Shown here in pieces: positions 1-9,565 of a stretch of 61,721 nucleotides of DNA. The translations under genes were made by a program, and so were the position numbers. Source of the stretch: an uncultured Clostridia bacterium (GTDB lineage Bacteria > Bacillota > Clostridia > TANB77 > CAG-508); the NCBI GenBank assembly GCA_934167175.1, contig CAKPKF010000010.1:1-61721 (forward strand), read 5' to 3'. Under the pieces are notes generated by a model. The model searched no databases, was not told the DNA's origin, and worked only from the letters and a program-made list of their open reading frames with translations. Position 1 is the first letter of the stretch, and each line of letters begins with the position of its first letter.

Positions 1-389
1 ATAACTTTAAATTCTAGGTTTCCAACATGTATTAAATCTTCATCATCAACTCTTGAATCTGTTTCCAATTCTATATTTGGTAATCCTATATATTCAGTCA
101 AACTAATATTTTCATTTTCTAGTCCTTCTGCATCGCTTCTATGAATTAATATTTTTCCTCCACATTCTTGTTTTAATTTTTCTACTCCTGCTATATGATC
201 TCCATGACAATGTGTTAAATATATATATTTTAAATTTCCTTCTAAAACATTTTTTACCATATCTATGACTTTTTCTGGTTCTCCTCCTGGGTCAATAACC
301 ATCGTTTCTTTAGTTTCCTCGTCAAATACTATATAGCAATTAGTTGGATTTCCCAACGGTGTATTAACTTTTACTCTTTTTAATATCAT
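1..389 (-). CDS. Metallo-beta-lactamase-fold hydrolase (3' end cut by window)
   Basis: The first ~130 residues of an MBL-fold hydrolase of the glyoxalase II-like type are visible; the C-terminus lies beyond the window edge. The zinc-binding signature THCHGDH is seen at about residue 62, preceded by a VIDPGGE strand typical of the family. The start is the ATG at 387-389, behind an AAAGGATG-type ribosome binding site. It lies 17 nt downstream of rel, so it is probably the third gene of a recJ-rel-MBL operon. An MBL gene close to rel is common in Firmicutes. The substrate cannot be told from the sequence. Confidence 0.85.
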   Translation of the reverse strand, partial: MILKRVKVNTPLGNPTNCYIVFDEETKETMVIDPGGEPEKVIDMVKNVLEGNLKYIYLTHCHGDHIAGVEKLKQECGGKILIHRSDAEGLENENISLTEYIGLPNIELETDSRVDDEDLIHVGNLEFKV

Positions 390-406
390 TAGTAACTCAT
401 CATCCT

Positions 407-2602
407 TTATTTTTTTCTTTTTACTTCATAAACACTATCAATTTTTCTTAGTATTCTTAATGCTTTGTTTAATTCTTCTAAGTTTTCTACTTTTATTGTT
501 AATTCTGTTATTACTATTTTCTCTTTATTAGCTTTAGAATTTATTGCTATCAATTTTAACTTTGTATTTCCTATAGCCTGGATTATATCTGATAATATAC
601 CATTTCTGTCATTTGCAAACACTTCTATATCTACTTTGTATGATACTTGTTCTGCATTATACCACTCTACATCTATAATTCTATCTTCATCTGCTAATAA
701 TTCTTTTACATTTACACAATCTACCCTATGAATAGAAACTCCTCTTCCTTTTGTAATATATCCAATAATATTATCTCCTGGAACTGGATTACAACATTTT
801 GAAAGTTTTACTAGACAGTTATCAATGCCTTTTACTATTACACCTGCATTTGACGGTTTATAATCTCTTCTTTTATTAGTTTTTGATAATTCTTCAATTG
901 TCTCTTCTAGTATTTCTTCTTTATGTTCTTTTCTATATTCTTCTAGCATTCTAGCAATTATCTTTGAAGTAGATATTGCACCAAATCCTACACTAGCATA
1001 CATATCATCTAGTGTCTTATATTTATATCTATCTAGTGCAGCTTGAAGAAACTCTGGTTTAAATAATTCTTGATGTGACATTCCTATTCTTTTTATTTCT
1101 TTTTCTATCGCTTCTTTTCCTTTTATTATGTTTTCTTCTCTTTGTTCTTTTTTAAACCATTGTTGAATTTTGGTCTTAGCACTAGAACTTTTAACAAATT
1201 TTAACCAATCTCTACTTGGTCCTTTTGGTGAATCTGATGCTATTATGTCTACAATATCTCCATTTTTTAATTTGGTTATTATAGGCATCATTTTACTATT
1301 TATTTTACATCCTGTCATTCTATGGCCTACTTCTGCATGTATGCTATACGCAAAATCAATTGGTGTGCTACCACTTGGTAATACTTTGATATCTCCTCTT
1401 GGAGTAAATACATATACTTCATCTTCAAACAATTCAGTTTTCAATGTATTTAAAAATTCTTCTGGGTCTTGCATGTCTTTTTGCCATTCCAATGTTTCTC
1501 TAAGCCATGCTAATTTATCATCTTCTACTTTAACACTTACTTTTTTATTTTTTCCCGCTTCTTTGTATGCCCAATGTGCTGCTATACCAAATTCAGCTAT
1601 CCTGTGCATATCCCATGTTCTTATCTGTACTTCAAAAGGAGTACCTTTTTTTCCTATTAATGTTGTATGCAATGATTGATACATATTTGGTTTTGGAACA
1701 GCTATATAATCCTTAAATCTTCCTGGCATTGGATTATATAAATCATGTACTACTCCCAATGCTGCATAACAATCTTTTACTGAGTTAACTAAAATTCTTA
1801 ATGCAAATAAATCATATATTTGATCTAATGTCTTATTATCTCTTTTCATTTTTCTATATATACTATATAAATGTTTTGCCCTTCCTGTAACTTCTGCATC
1901 TATTCTCTGCTTTTTTAGTTGAACTCTTATCTCATCCATTATTTTTTCTATAAAATCTAATCTCTCTTCTCTTTTTTTGTCTATTCCTTCTACTAATTCT
2001 CTATATTCTTCTGGATATAAATATTTAAATGCTAAATCTTCAAGTTCCCACTTTATAGAGTATAATCCCAATCTATTAGCTAATGGTGCATATAAATCCA
2101 TAGTTTCTTGAGATATTGCAATTTGTCTATCTCTTTTTAAGAATTTCAATGTTCTCATGTTGTGCAATCTATCTGCTAACTTTATAAGAATTACTCTTAT
2201 ATCTTTTCCCATTGCTAAAAACATTTTTCTATAATCTTCTACCTGTTGCTCTTTTAGAGTTGTATATTTTAACTTACTAAGTTTTGTAACTCCATCAACC
2301 ATCTCTGCTATTTCACTACCAAATTTTTCTACGATTTGTTCACGAGTTACTTCTGTATCCTCTACTACATCATGTAATAATGCTGCACAAATAGTTGCAT
2401 CATCTAATTCCAAATTTGCTAAAATATAGGCTACATTTAATGGGTGAATTATATATGGCTCTCCTGATTTTCTGCATTGAGTACCATGTTTTTCTTCTGC
2501 AAATTTATATGCTGAAGAAATAAGTTTTGTATCAGATCTCCAATTATTTTTTCTCATTTTTGATATAATATCCCCTATTGTTACCTCTTTTTGCTCATTC
2601 AT
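407..2602 (-). CDS. relA: Bifunctional (p)ppGpp synthetase/hydrolase, Rel/SpoT type
   Basis: This is the long RSH enzyme that makes and degrades the alarmone (p)ppGpp. Domains in order: HD hydrolase (HPLNVAY, then ALLHDVVEDT, intact and so probably active), nucleotidyltransferase synthetase (RLHNMRTL, KDYIAVPKPNMYQSLHTT), TGS domain (VYVFTPRGDIKVLPSG), a Cys-containing conserved segment (KCCNPVPGD) and a C-terminal ACT domain (DRNGILSDI). The length of about 731 aa is normal for the family. An upstream GTG and ATG are in frame, but AGAGGTG lies 6 nt before the ATG at 2602, so I chose that start. It follows recJ by 18 nt, an arrangement often seen in Firmicutes. Confidence 0.95.
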   Translation of the reverse strand: MNEQKEVTIGDIISKMRKNNWRSDTKLISSAYKFAEEKHGTQCRKSGEPYIIHPLNVAYILANLELDDATICAALLHDVVEDTEVTREQIVEKFGSEIAEMVDGVTKLSKLKYTTLKEQQVEDYRKMFLAMGKDIRVILIKLADRLHNMRTLKFLKRDRQIAISQETMDLYAPLANRLGLYSIKWELEDLAFKYLYPEEYRELVEGIDKKREERLDFIEKIMDEIRVQLKKQRIDAEVTGRAKHLYSIYRKMKRDNKTLDQIYDLFALRILVNSVKDCYAALGVVHDLYNPMPGRFKDYIAVPKPNMYQSLHTTLIGKKGTPFEVQIRTWDMHRIAEFGIAAHWAYKEAGKNKKVSVKVEDDKLAWLRETLEWQKDMQDPEEFLNTLKTELFEDEVYVFTPRGDIKVLPSGSTPIDFAYSIHAEVGHRMTGCKINSKMMPIITKLKNGDIVDIIASDSPKGPSRDWLKFVKSSSAKTKIQQWFKKEQREENIIKGKEAIEKEIKRIGMSHQELFKPEFLQAALDRYKYKTLDDMYASVGFGAISTSKIIARMLEEYRKEHKEEILEETIEELSKTNKRRDYKPSNAGVIVKGIDNCLVKLSKCCNPVPGDNIIGYITKGRGVSIHRVDCVNVKELLADEDRIIDVEWYNAEQVSYKVDIEVFANDRNGILSDIIQAIGNTKLKLIAINSKANKEKIVITELTIKVENLEELNKALRILRKIDSVYEVKRKK

Positions 2603-2620
2603 AAACATCACCTCTCACAT

Positions 2621-4309
2621 TTATATAGATTTCATAATATCTTTTAAATTCATTTGAACAATTTCTGCTCCGTTAAATCTATTTATTTCTAGTACACCAA
2701 CTATATCCACCTTATCTCCAATTAGATATTCATCTGCTAATTGCCCCATATTAAACCCTATTGCATTAATAATTTTATTTCCATCTCTTAGGGTTAATTT
2801 TAAGTGCTTACCTTCAGTCAACGCTCTAATAGAATCTATTTTTAAGTTTTTATACGAAAACAATGGCATTTTATTGCCTTCACCAAATGGTTCTAGTTTT
2901 GTCAATTCTTTAGCTAATTCTATGTCAAAATCATTTATATAAATTTGCCTATCTATTTTTATTATTGGAACTATCGTATCTAACTCACTATTTTTAGCTA
3001 TTTCTTCAAATTTTACTTTAAATGTATCAAATTTATCTCTTTTTAAGCTCAACCCAACAGCCATAGAGTGTCCACCATATTTTTCTAAATATTCGTTACA
3101 TTGGCATAATGCTTCATGCAGATCAAATCCTGGTATACTTCTACCTGAACCTTTGCCTTCATCACCTTCAAAGCATATTAATATACTTGGTTTAAAATAT
3201 ATATCTGTTATTTTTGAAGCTACTATTCCTATAACTCCGTGGTGCCAATCATCTTCCCCTAATATTATAGCACTCTTTTCATTTATATGTTCTTTTTCAA
3301 TTTTTTCTATAGCTTGATTGAATATTCTTTTTTCTGTTTCTTGCCTTTCCTTATTATATTGATTTAATTTTTGAGTTATTTCCTGTGCTTCTCTTACATT
3401 TTCTGTTAGGAATAATTGTAATGCTTCCTTTTGATGTCCCATTCTTCCACATGCATTTATTCTAGGAGCAATTCCGAATGAAATAGTGTTTGAATTAATT
3501 TGTTTATATCCTGATACTTTTATCAATTCTTTAAGACCTAAATTTCTTGTTTGTTCTACTAATCTCAATCCTAATTTTGCTATAACTCTGTTTTCATCTA
3601 CAAGTGGAACTATATCTGATATTGTTCCAACGCATACTATGTCTAAATATTTTAAATATTCTTTTTCTTCTAAACCTAACTTCATACCTATTGCTTGTAT
3701 CAATTTAAATACTACACCAACACCTGCAAGTCCTCTAAATGGATATTGGTTGTCTCTTCTTTTGGCATTTACTATTGCTACTGCATTAGGCATTTCATCT
3801 AATGGTTCATGGTGATCTGTTATTATTGTTTCTATATTTAAACTATTTGCATATTCAACTTCTTTTACTCCAGAGATACCGCAATCTACTGTTATCATTA
3901 GTTTATATCCTAAGTCTGCAATTTCTTTAATCGCTTCTTTATTTAATCCATATCCTTCATTTAATCTATTAGGTATATACTCTGCAACGTCCATCCCTCT
4001 TTCTTCAAGGAATCTTTTCAAAACAGTTATACTTGTTATACCATCTACATCATAATCACCATAAATCATTATTTTTTCTTTTTCATTTATAGCTTTTTCA
4101 ATTCTATTTACTGCTTTATCCATATCTGGCATTAAATATGGGTCATGAAAGTCCTTTCTTGTTGGATTTAAGAAAAGATTTATTTCATCTTCTTTTATTA
4201 TATTTCTATTTACAAGTATCGTTGCTAACAGCTTCGAAATACCAAATTTTTCCGATATTTCTTTAACTTTATTATCATCTACATTACAATATTCCCATTT
4301 TTTATTCAT
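2621..4309 (-). CDS. recJ: Single-stranded-DNA 5'-3' exonuclease RecJ
   Basis: RecJ is the DHH-family nuclease that resects 5' ends in recombination and mismatch repair. Visible motifs: DYDVDGI (motif I, ~residue 74), a conserved VDCGISG, ITDHHEP (the DHH motif), then RINACGRMG and the DHHA1 signature GGHSMAVG, followed by a C-terminal OB-like region. The length of 562 aa is typical. An in-frame TTG lies five codons upstream, but the GGAGGAG ribosome binding site sits just before the ATG at 4309, so the ATG is the start. It heads the recJ-rel-MBL run. The 303 bases upstream (4310-4612) hold no gene, only AT-rich sequence and the terminator of the neighbouring gene. Confidence 0.95.
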   Translation of the reverse strand: MNKKWEYCNVDDNKVKEISEKFGISKLLATILVNRNIIKEDEINLFLNPTRKDFHDPYLMPDMDKAVNRIEKAINEKEKIMIYGDYDVDGITSITVLKRFLEERGMDVAEYIPNRLNEGYGLNKEAIKEIADLGYKLMITVDCGISGVKEVEYANSLNIETIITDHHEPLDEMPNAVAIVNAKRRDNQYPFRGLAGVGVVFKLIQAIGMKLGLEEKEYLKYLDIVCVGTISDIVPLVDENRVIAKLGLRLVEQTRNLGLKELIKVSGYKQINSNTISFGIAPRINACGRMGHQKEALQLFLTENVREAQEITQKLNQYNKERQETEKRIFNQAIEKIEKEHINEKSAIILGEDDWHHGVIGIVASKITDIYFKPSILICFEGDEGKGSGRSIPGFDLHEALCQCNEYLEKYGGHSMAVGLSLKRDKFDTFKVKFEEIAKNSELDTIVPIIKIDRQIYINDFDIELAKELTKLEPFGEGNKMPLFSYKNLKIDSIRALTEGKHLKLTLRDGNKIINAIGFNMGQLADEYLIGDKVDIVGVLEINRFNGAEIVQMNLKDIMKSI

Positions 4310-4555
4310 TCTACTCCTCCACAAAAATTACAATTTGTTTTATTTTATAACATTTTAAGTATTTTTTAAAGAGTTTTTATAAAAAATTTGCACCAAATTC
4401 ACACTGTTATTAGAGTTTAGAATTTTTTAATATCTAAACAGGCATTATTCCATAGAAAAAGGTAGTTAGTTTCAATATATGTACATAATTACAAAGCAAT
4501 CAGCATAATTTTTAGTAGCTTAACTTTTATATACGTAGAACTTTTTATTTTTCTT

Positions 4556-4598
4556 AAATAAAAAATTGAAGTCGTTATTTTACTTTAACTTCTTCAAC
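4556..4598 (-). terminator. Intrinsic terminator after the GLUG pilin-like gene
   Basis: On the minus strand TTGAAG...CTTCAA forms a stem extended, after a 2-nt mismatch, by AGTTA/TAACG pairing. It is followed by a T-rich run (TTTTTTATTT). It lies 15 nt past the stop codon at 4613. Confidence 0.7.
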
Positions 4599-4612
4599 CT
4601 TTTTTATTTATT

Positions 4613-6082
4613 TTACTGCCACTTTAAAATTGGATACCCATTATTTGTACCGTTTGTATCTCTTTTCCAATAGTTTGAATATTCAGATACATTACAACTA
4701 TTTAGTAATTCTAAATATTCATTAGATTTTAGTTTTTCACTTTCTGCTATTACAGTAAATTCATCTTTATTTGCATCTCCATTCCATATAAGTCTGCTCG
4801 TTTTGTTTTCAATTCCTATTGTCTTGTATATATATGAATTATTATACATATTATTATGAACTATTGTATCTGATATTCCCACCGAATATGAATTGTATAT
4901 TTTTCCTTGATTAGCCCCTACTAATCCCTGCTTCGTATTTCCTATATTATAGCAATTAAACATTTTTCCCTTAATATTCCCTGCAATTCCGGCCCCTTTT
5001 TCTATATCTGCATAATTTACGCAACCAGAAATAATTGTATTTAGGCCATCCGTATTAGCCACTATTCCCCCTGTATATGTATTCGTATAATTATTTAAGA
5101 TTCCATGGTTTGAACAATTTACAAATTCAAAATCATGTTGATTATACCCTAAAATTCCTCCTGTATAGCTGTTAGCTGATATATTACAATAATTATGACA
5201 ATTTTCGATTTTTCCATTATTATTTTTTCCTAATCGAGTTGTACCTGCTATTCCTCCACAATATGATGCCTTCGTACTTATATCGCCAGATATTTTTAAA
5301 TTTTTTATTGTAGCTTCTGTAGAAACTGCACTAAACATTCCTTTAAAACTTGAATTGCTATTTATATATAAATTTTTTATCCAATGATTATCTCCATCAA
5401 AAACTCCTTTAAATAATCCTATTGATGTAAAACCTGTTCCTGTACTGATTTCTTTTATTAATTTATTACCATCTTCTGTATTTCCATTTAAATCGCCGAA
5501 TTCTGTAGTTATAGGATTATTATACGAATATACAGAATTAAAATCTAAATCTCTTGTTAATACAATATACTTACCTTCAAATGTGTTGTTTTTTGATAAT
5601 TTAGAAAGTATAATTAAATCTTCTATGCATTCTATTTTATATGGTAGTTTGTTGCTTCCATCATATTCTCCATTTTTGGTTATGTCTCCTGCATATTTGA
5701 CTTCTACAATTTTTTCTGGTCCTTCTATGTTTCCATCTTTTTTTAGAGTATATACATTCTTCTCATCTTTTACTATTATTTCATATTTATCTTTTAATTT
5801 AATTACATATGTTTTATCAATTCCAAAACTTTCATTCAACTCATTTTGAATTTTTTCTTCTGTAATTTCTTCTGAATTTGTTTTAGAATCAATTAGGCAT
5901 TTTGAATATGCCATTTGGATATTTTCAACATCAGATGATTGTTTTGATTTTTCTTTTGTTTGCATGGTCTTTTTTATCATCCCATTATCATTTATTATTG
6001 TTAATCCTACTCCCGCTAATACTAGTAATATTATTACAGTTATAATTAAAGCAACGAGAGTTATTCCTTTTTCTTTTTGCAT
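4613..6082 (-). CDS. Pilin-like surface protein with GLUG-type repeats
   Basis: A 489-aa protein with a class III (prepilin) signal: a short basic start (MQKEK), then G|ITLVALIITVIILLVLAG, where processing would occur after Gly6. The Glu normally at position +5 of mature pilins is replaced by Ala. Residues ~35-110 continue as an amphipathic helix and small domain. From ~residue 210 there is a beta-helix-like array of GLUG-type repeats (GGIAG, GGILG, GGIVA, AGIAG, QGLVG, each followed by an N-C-x-N/Y-type turn). GLUG repeats occur in secreted adhesins and IgA-protease-like proteins. The likely role is cell-surface display or adhesion; the ligand is unknown. It has its own promoter (6123-6151) and terminator. 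No pilus assembly genes are nearby. Confidence 0.8.
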   Translation of the reverse strand: MQKEKGITLVALIITVIILLVLAGVGLTIINDNGMIKKTMQTKEKSKQSSDVENIQMAYSKCLIDSKTNSEEITEEKIQNELNESFGIDKTYVIKLKDKYEIIVKDEKNVYTLKKDGNIEGPEKIVEVKYAGDITKNGEYDGSNKLPYKIECIEDLIILSKLSKNNTFEGKYIVLTRDLDFNSVYSYNNPITTEFGDLNGNTEDGNKLIKEISTGTGFTSIGLFKGVFDGDNHWIKNLYINSNSSFKGMFSAVSTEATIKNLKISGDISTKASYCGGIAGTTRLGKNNNGKIENCHNYCNISANSYTGGILGYNQHDFEFVNCSNHGILNNYTNTYTGGIVANTDGLNTIISGCVNYADIEKGAGIAGNIKGKMFNCYNIGNTKQGLVGANQGKIYNSYSVGISDTIVHNNMYNNSYIYKTIGIENKTSRLIWNGDANKDEFTVIAESEKLKSNEYLELLNSCNVSEYSNYWKRDTNGTNNGYPILKWQ

Positions 6083-6122
6083 ACAACCATACTCCTTTTT
6101 TATCTTTTGATTCTTTATTCAT

Positions 6123-6151
6123 ATTTTATATTATCTTCTTAGTTCAGTCAA
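6123..6151 (-). promoter_or_regulatory. Sigma-A-type promoter of the GLUG pilin-like gene
   Basis: TTGACT (6146-6151), a 17-nt spacer and TAAAAT (6123-6128) on the minus strand, about 40 nt before the start codon. The -10 region and the leader up to AAAAGGAG closely match those of the neighbouring pilin-like gene at 7171. Confidence 0.6.
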
Positions 6152-6170
6152 TTACATTTCCTAATCCTAC

Positions 6171-6200
6171 AAAAGGCTACATTTTTATAATGTAGCCTTT
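6171..6200 (-). terminator. Hairpin after the Hint-domain gene
   Basis: AAAGGCTACATT and AATGTAGCCTTTT form a near-perfect 12-bp stem with a 5-6 nt A/T loop. The T-run on the minus strand is short, so it is a moderate terminator. It separates the Hint gene from the next pilin promoter. Confidence 0.6.
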
Positions 6201-6219
6201 GTGTTTCAATTTTTTCTAT

Positions 6220-6921
6220 TTAATAATTATCATTTACACACTGCGCATTATGAACAAGTACAGGGGTATCACCTACGAAGTAATTATGAGTCTTTTCTAT
6301 ACTTAAGTTATATGTTATTATAGGTGTTTCTTCTTTCCAACAATCTATAGATGATATCTCTATAAATTCGTTATTAGTAGATAGGATTTTATCATTTTTA
6401 GTTAATGTTGGTAATCCTTTATAATTTGTTAGTGACTTCCATCCATCTTGTGTATATATTGGATGATATTCATTCATTTCTATTTTTGTTCCATCTTTAA
6501 GATTTACTCTAGCTATATTAGTTGTATTAGGATTTGTTATAAGTCCTGTAACAGCACAATTTTCATATTTTTTATTTTCCTCGTTATATGAAAGTACCAC
6601 ATCTCCTGCTTTTACATCTTCTATATTTTTTGTTTTTCCATCTGCCATTTTTACTTGTGTTCCTGGAACAAAACAACATTCATTTACTGTAACTGATATG
6701 TTTAATTTAACATCACTTGTAGCATTTTTCATAGTAATTTGTATAGCTTTTTTTCTAGTATCATCCACCGTAATAGTTGCTCCTTCGCAATTTACATTCC
6801 AAAAATACTCAGATCCAGATGATACTGTTTCAGTTTCAAATTTAAGTATAATTTCTTGATTTGCCTTTATTGTTGTTGGGTTTTCAGAACTAGCTTTACA
6901 ATAGTTTCCACCGTGAAATAT
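6220..6921 (-). CDS. Hint autoprocessing domain, 3' part of a frameshifted pilin fusion
   Basis: The open frame runs 6220-6921 and has no good start codon; a GTG at 6768 exists but has no convincing ribosome binding site. It encodes an Ig-like beta domain (~residues 1-70), then a Hint (hedgehog/intein) domain. The Hint domain begins CCFVPGTQVKMADGKTKNIE, has NEYHPIYTQDGW as the mid-domain His motif, and ends THNYFVGDTPVLVHNAQC. The catalytic N-terminal Cys and the C-terminal His-Asn are all present. Only eight residues follow the HN, so no toxin or extein is attached. A one-base shift at ~6913 joins it in frame to the pilin N-terminus at 7171, giving a 316-aa protein. Hint domains self-cleave or transfer peptides. 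Here it probably processes a surface protein, which is inference. Confidence 0.75.
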   Translation of the reverse strand: MFHGGNYCKASSENPTTIKANQEIILKFETETVSSGSEYFWNVNCEGATITVDDTRKKAIQITMKNATSDVKLNISVTVNECCFVPGTQVKMADGKTKNIEDVKAGDVVLSYNEENKKYENCAVTGLITNPNTTNIARVNLKDGTKIEMNEYHPIYTQDGWKSLTNYKGLPTLTKNDKILSTNNEFIEISSIDCWKEETPIITYNLSIEKTHNYFVGDTPVLVHNAQCVNDNY

Positions 6922-7171
6922 TTACATTTATATTATATGACTTTTCTTGTTCAAGTTGTCCTGATATATAATCATCATACTCTTGGAATTGTGTTTCCTC
7001 TTTTAGTTGTGCTGTATTTGATGCTTCTTTTGCTTCTTTAGTTCTTTTTATTAAACCATTTTCTCCTATTACCAAATTTAACGTTGCGCCTGCCAATATT
7101 AGCAATATTATTACCGTTATAATCAAAGCAACAAGGGTTATACCTCTTTCTTTTTGTATTTTCTTTTGCAT
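6896..7171 (-). CDS. Pilin-like N-terminus, 5' part of the frameshifted Hint fusion
   Basis: The first ~82 residues carry a prepilin-type signal (MQKKIQKERG|ITLVALIITVIIL) nearly identical to that of the gene at 6082, then LVIGENGLIKRTKEA and a charged helix. The frame then runs into a stop at 6896. Deleting the C opposite 6913 continues NVNIS directly into GGNYCKASSENP and the Ig/Hint frame. The Glu5 of true pilins is Ala. The start ATG at 7171 has AAAAGGAG upstream. Either the gene is inactivated in this genome or the base is an assembly error. Confidence 0.75.
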   Translation of the reverse strand: MQKKIQKERGITLVALIITVIILLILAGATLNLVIGENGLIKRTKEAKEASNTAQLKEETQFQEYDDYISGQLEQEKSYNINVNISRWKLL

Positions 7172-7213
7172 ATTAAATTTCTCCTTTTTATCTTTTGATT
7201 TTTACTTTATCAC

Positions 7214-7242
7214 ATTTTATATTATTCTTTTTTATTATACAA
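7214..7242 (-). promoter_or_regulatory. Promoter of the pilin-Hint gene
   Basis: TTGTAT (7237-7242), a 17-nt spacer and TAAAAT (7214-7219) on the minus strand. The downstream leader ATCAAAAGATAAAAAGGAG is shared with the pilin-like gene at 6082. Confidence 0.5.
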
Positions 7243-7290
7243 TTTTTTAAAGAAATAAAAATTTTGTTTTGTCATAATGTATTTTTTTAT

Positions 7291-7530
7291 TTAATAATCT
7301 ACTTTATATTCAATATCTTCCATAAATGGAAAAATTTCTTTTACTCTTTTATGAGTTAACATTGCCATCCTTGGTTGAGAATTTTTTTCTGGATTTGATA
7401 CTAGTTGCTGTGTATAACAGTTTTCTGTTGTTTTAAATAGCATATATCTATTTCTCACATATGTGAAATATAGTATATATCCTTCATCTAATTCTTTTTC
7501 AAATCTTTCAAATGTATAAGTATTCTCCAT
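7291..7530 (-). CDS. Small uncharacterised protein (79 aa)
   Basis: I do not recognise this protein. It is soluble, rich in aromatic residues (YILYFTYVRNRYMLFK) and ends in an acidic stretch. It follows ligA by 17 nt with a good ribosome binding site (ATGGAGAAAAT before ATG), so it is probably cotranscribed with pgsA and ligA. It has no signal peptide or membrane segment. Confidence 0.7.
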   Translation of the reverse strand: MENTYTFERFEKELDEGYILYFTYVRNRYMLFKTTENCYTQQLVSNPEKNSQPRMAMLTHKRVKEIFPFMEDIEYKVDY

Positions 7531-7547
7531 ATTTTCTCCATTTCAAT

Positions 7548-9546
7548 TTATTTTAATAATTCTTCAAATTCCGCTTCTGATATTATTTTTACACCTAGAT
7601 TTTGTGCTTTTGTCATTTTACTTCCAGCATCCTCTCCTGCCAAAACATACGTTGTTTTTTTAGATACTGAACCTGATGTTTTTCCTCCGAACTTTTCTAT
7701 TAGTTCTCCAGCTTCTTCTCTTGTATATTTTTCCAATTTTCCCGTTAATACAAATGTTTGACCTTTAAACCTTTCATCTGTTCCTTCTTCTTCAATAGCT
7801 TCCATATTTACTCCAGCTTGTTCTAGTCTTTTTATTAAGTCTATGGTTTGTTCCTGCTTGAAGAATTCATTTACACTTTCTGCACTTATTTTTCCCATAT
7901 CATCAATATTAATCAAAGATTCGTATGTTGCATCCATTAATGATTTCATATTTTTATATGTTTTTGCTAACGTTTTTGCAGTCTTAGCACCTATATGTCT
8001 TATTCCTAATGCAGTTATTAATCTATGCAAATCATTTTCTTTACTTTTTTCTATTGAATTAATAAGATTTTGTGCAAATTTTGTTCCATTTTTCTTTAAT
8101 GATAATACATCATCCAATTTCAAATAATATATATCTGCAATATTTTTTATTAAATCTCTTTCTAATAGTTGCTCTATTATACTATACCCTAATCCTTCTA
8201 TATTCATTCCCTCTTTTGAAGCAAAATGAACTAAATTTCTAAATAATTTAGCACTACATTCAATTCCAGTGCACCTAAGTGCTACTTCTTGTCCTTCTCT
8301 TTCCGTTGGTGCTCCACAAACAGGGCATTCTTTTGGCATTACAAACTCTTTTTCTTTTCCTGTACGTTTATCTAAAACTACATCTACAACTTCTGGAATA
8401 ACATCTCCTGCTTTTTGTATTACTACTGTATCTCCTATTTTTAAGCCTTTTTCTTTTATAAAATCCTCATTGTGTAATGTTGTTTTAGAAATAGTTGACC
8501 CTGCTACTTTTACTGGTTCTAATATTGCCATTGGTGTTATAACTCCAGTTCTTCCTACTTGACAAACTATATCCTTTAATTTTGTTTCTTTTTTTTCAGG
8601 TGGATATTTGTATGCAATAGCCCACTTTGGTACTTTATACGTTGTTCCTATTTTTTCTCTTAATGCTAAATTATCTACTTTTACAACCGCACCATCTATT
8701 CCAAAAGATAGTTTTTCTCTATCATTTCCTATTTTTTCTATTGCACCTATAGCTTCTTCTATATTTTCACATTTTATTTTTACAGGATTTACGTTAAATC
8801 CTATTTTTTCTAAATATAACAATTCTTCATAATGTGAATTAAATTGCTTACCTTCTATTTTTTGAACATTAAATATATAAATGTTTAACGGTCTTTTAGC
8901 CGCTATTTTACTATTCAATTGTCTTAACGAACCTGCTGCCGCATTTCTTGCATTTGCGAATAATGGTTCTTCCAGTATCTCTCTTTCTTCATTTAATTTT
9001 TCAAAATCTTCTTTTCCTATAAATACTTCGCCACGAACTGTTATTGTAATATTTTCCTTTAATTTTTTTGGAATAGTTTTTATTGTTTTTAAATTATCAG
9101 TTACATCTTCTCCTACTTGTCCATTTCCTCTAGTTGCTCCTCTAATAAATTCTCCATTTACATATTCTAAAGCTGTAGATAATCCATCTATTTTTGTTTC
9201 AACAACATAACTTAGTTTTTCGTTTTCCTCTTCTGCTTGTTTTTTCATTCTAGTATCAAATGCTTTTAACTCTTCATATGAAAAAACATCCTGTAAACTT
9301 AATAATGGTACTTCATGTTGTACTTTTTCAAATCCTTCTTTTACCGTTCCTCCAACTTTTTGAGTTAATGAATCATTTGTTATTAAATCTGGAAATTCGT
9401 TTTCTAATGATCTTAATTCTAACATCAGCATATCATATTCAAAGTCACTTATCTCTGGAGCATCATCATCATAATATTTTGTAGCATAATATCCGAGTTT
9501 TCTCTCTTAACTCTTTAATTCTTTTTTTTGCCTTTGTTTTATCCAT
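7548..9546 (-). CDS. ligA: NAD-dependent DNA ligase LigA (one-base frameshift near the start)
   Basis: Seals nicks in replication and repair using NAD+. Features: adenylation site KIDG, the OB fold, a four-Cys zinc finger (CPVCGAP ... RCTGIEC), HhH repeats (LGIRHIGAKTAKTLA) and a C-terminal BRCT domain (FVLTGKLEKYTREEAGELIEK). The uninterrupted frame starts only at 9431, which would lose domain Ia needed for NAD+ binding. The ATG at 9546 has AAAGGAC upstream and opens MDKTKAKKRIKELREK, then hits a stop. Removing one base at ~9495-9501 gives YYATKYYDDDAPEISDFEYD, the conserved domain Ia. The restored protein is 665 aa, the normal length. As LigA is essential, an assembly indel is the likeliest cause. 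It follows pgsA by 19 nt. Confidence 0.93.
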
Positions 9547-9565
9547 TGTTTTGTCCTTTCAGTTT

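Noticed and set aside
6220..6768. Calling the Hint domain a true intein
   Set aside because: The residues after His-Asn are only eight and no C-extein or homing endonuclease is present; the upstream part is a pilin-like anchor, not a split host enzyme.
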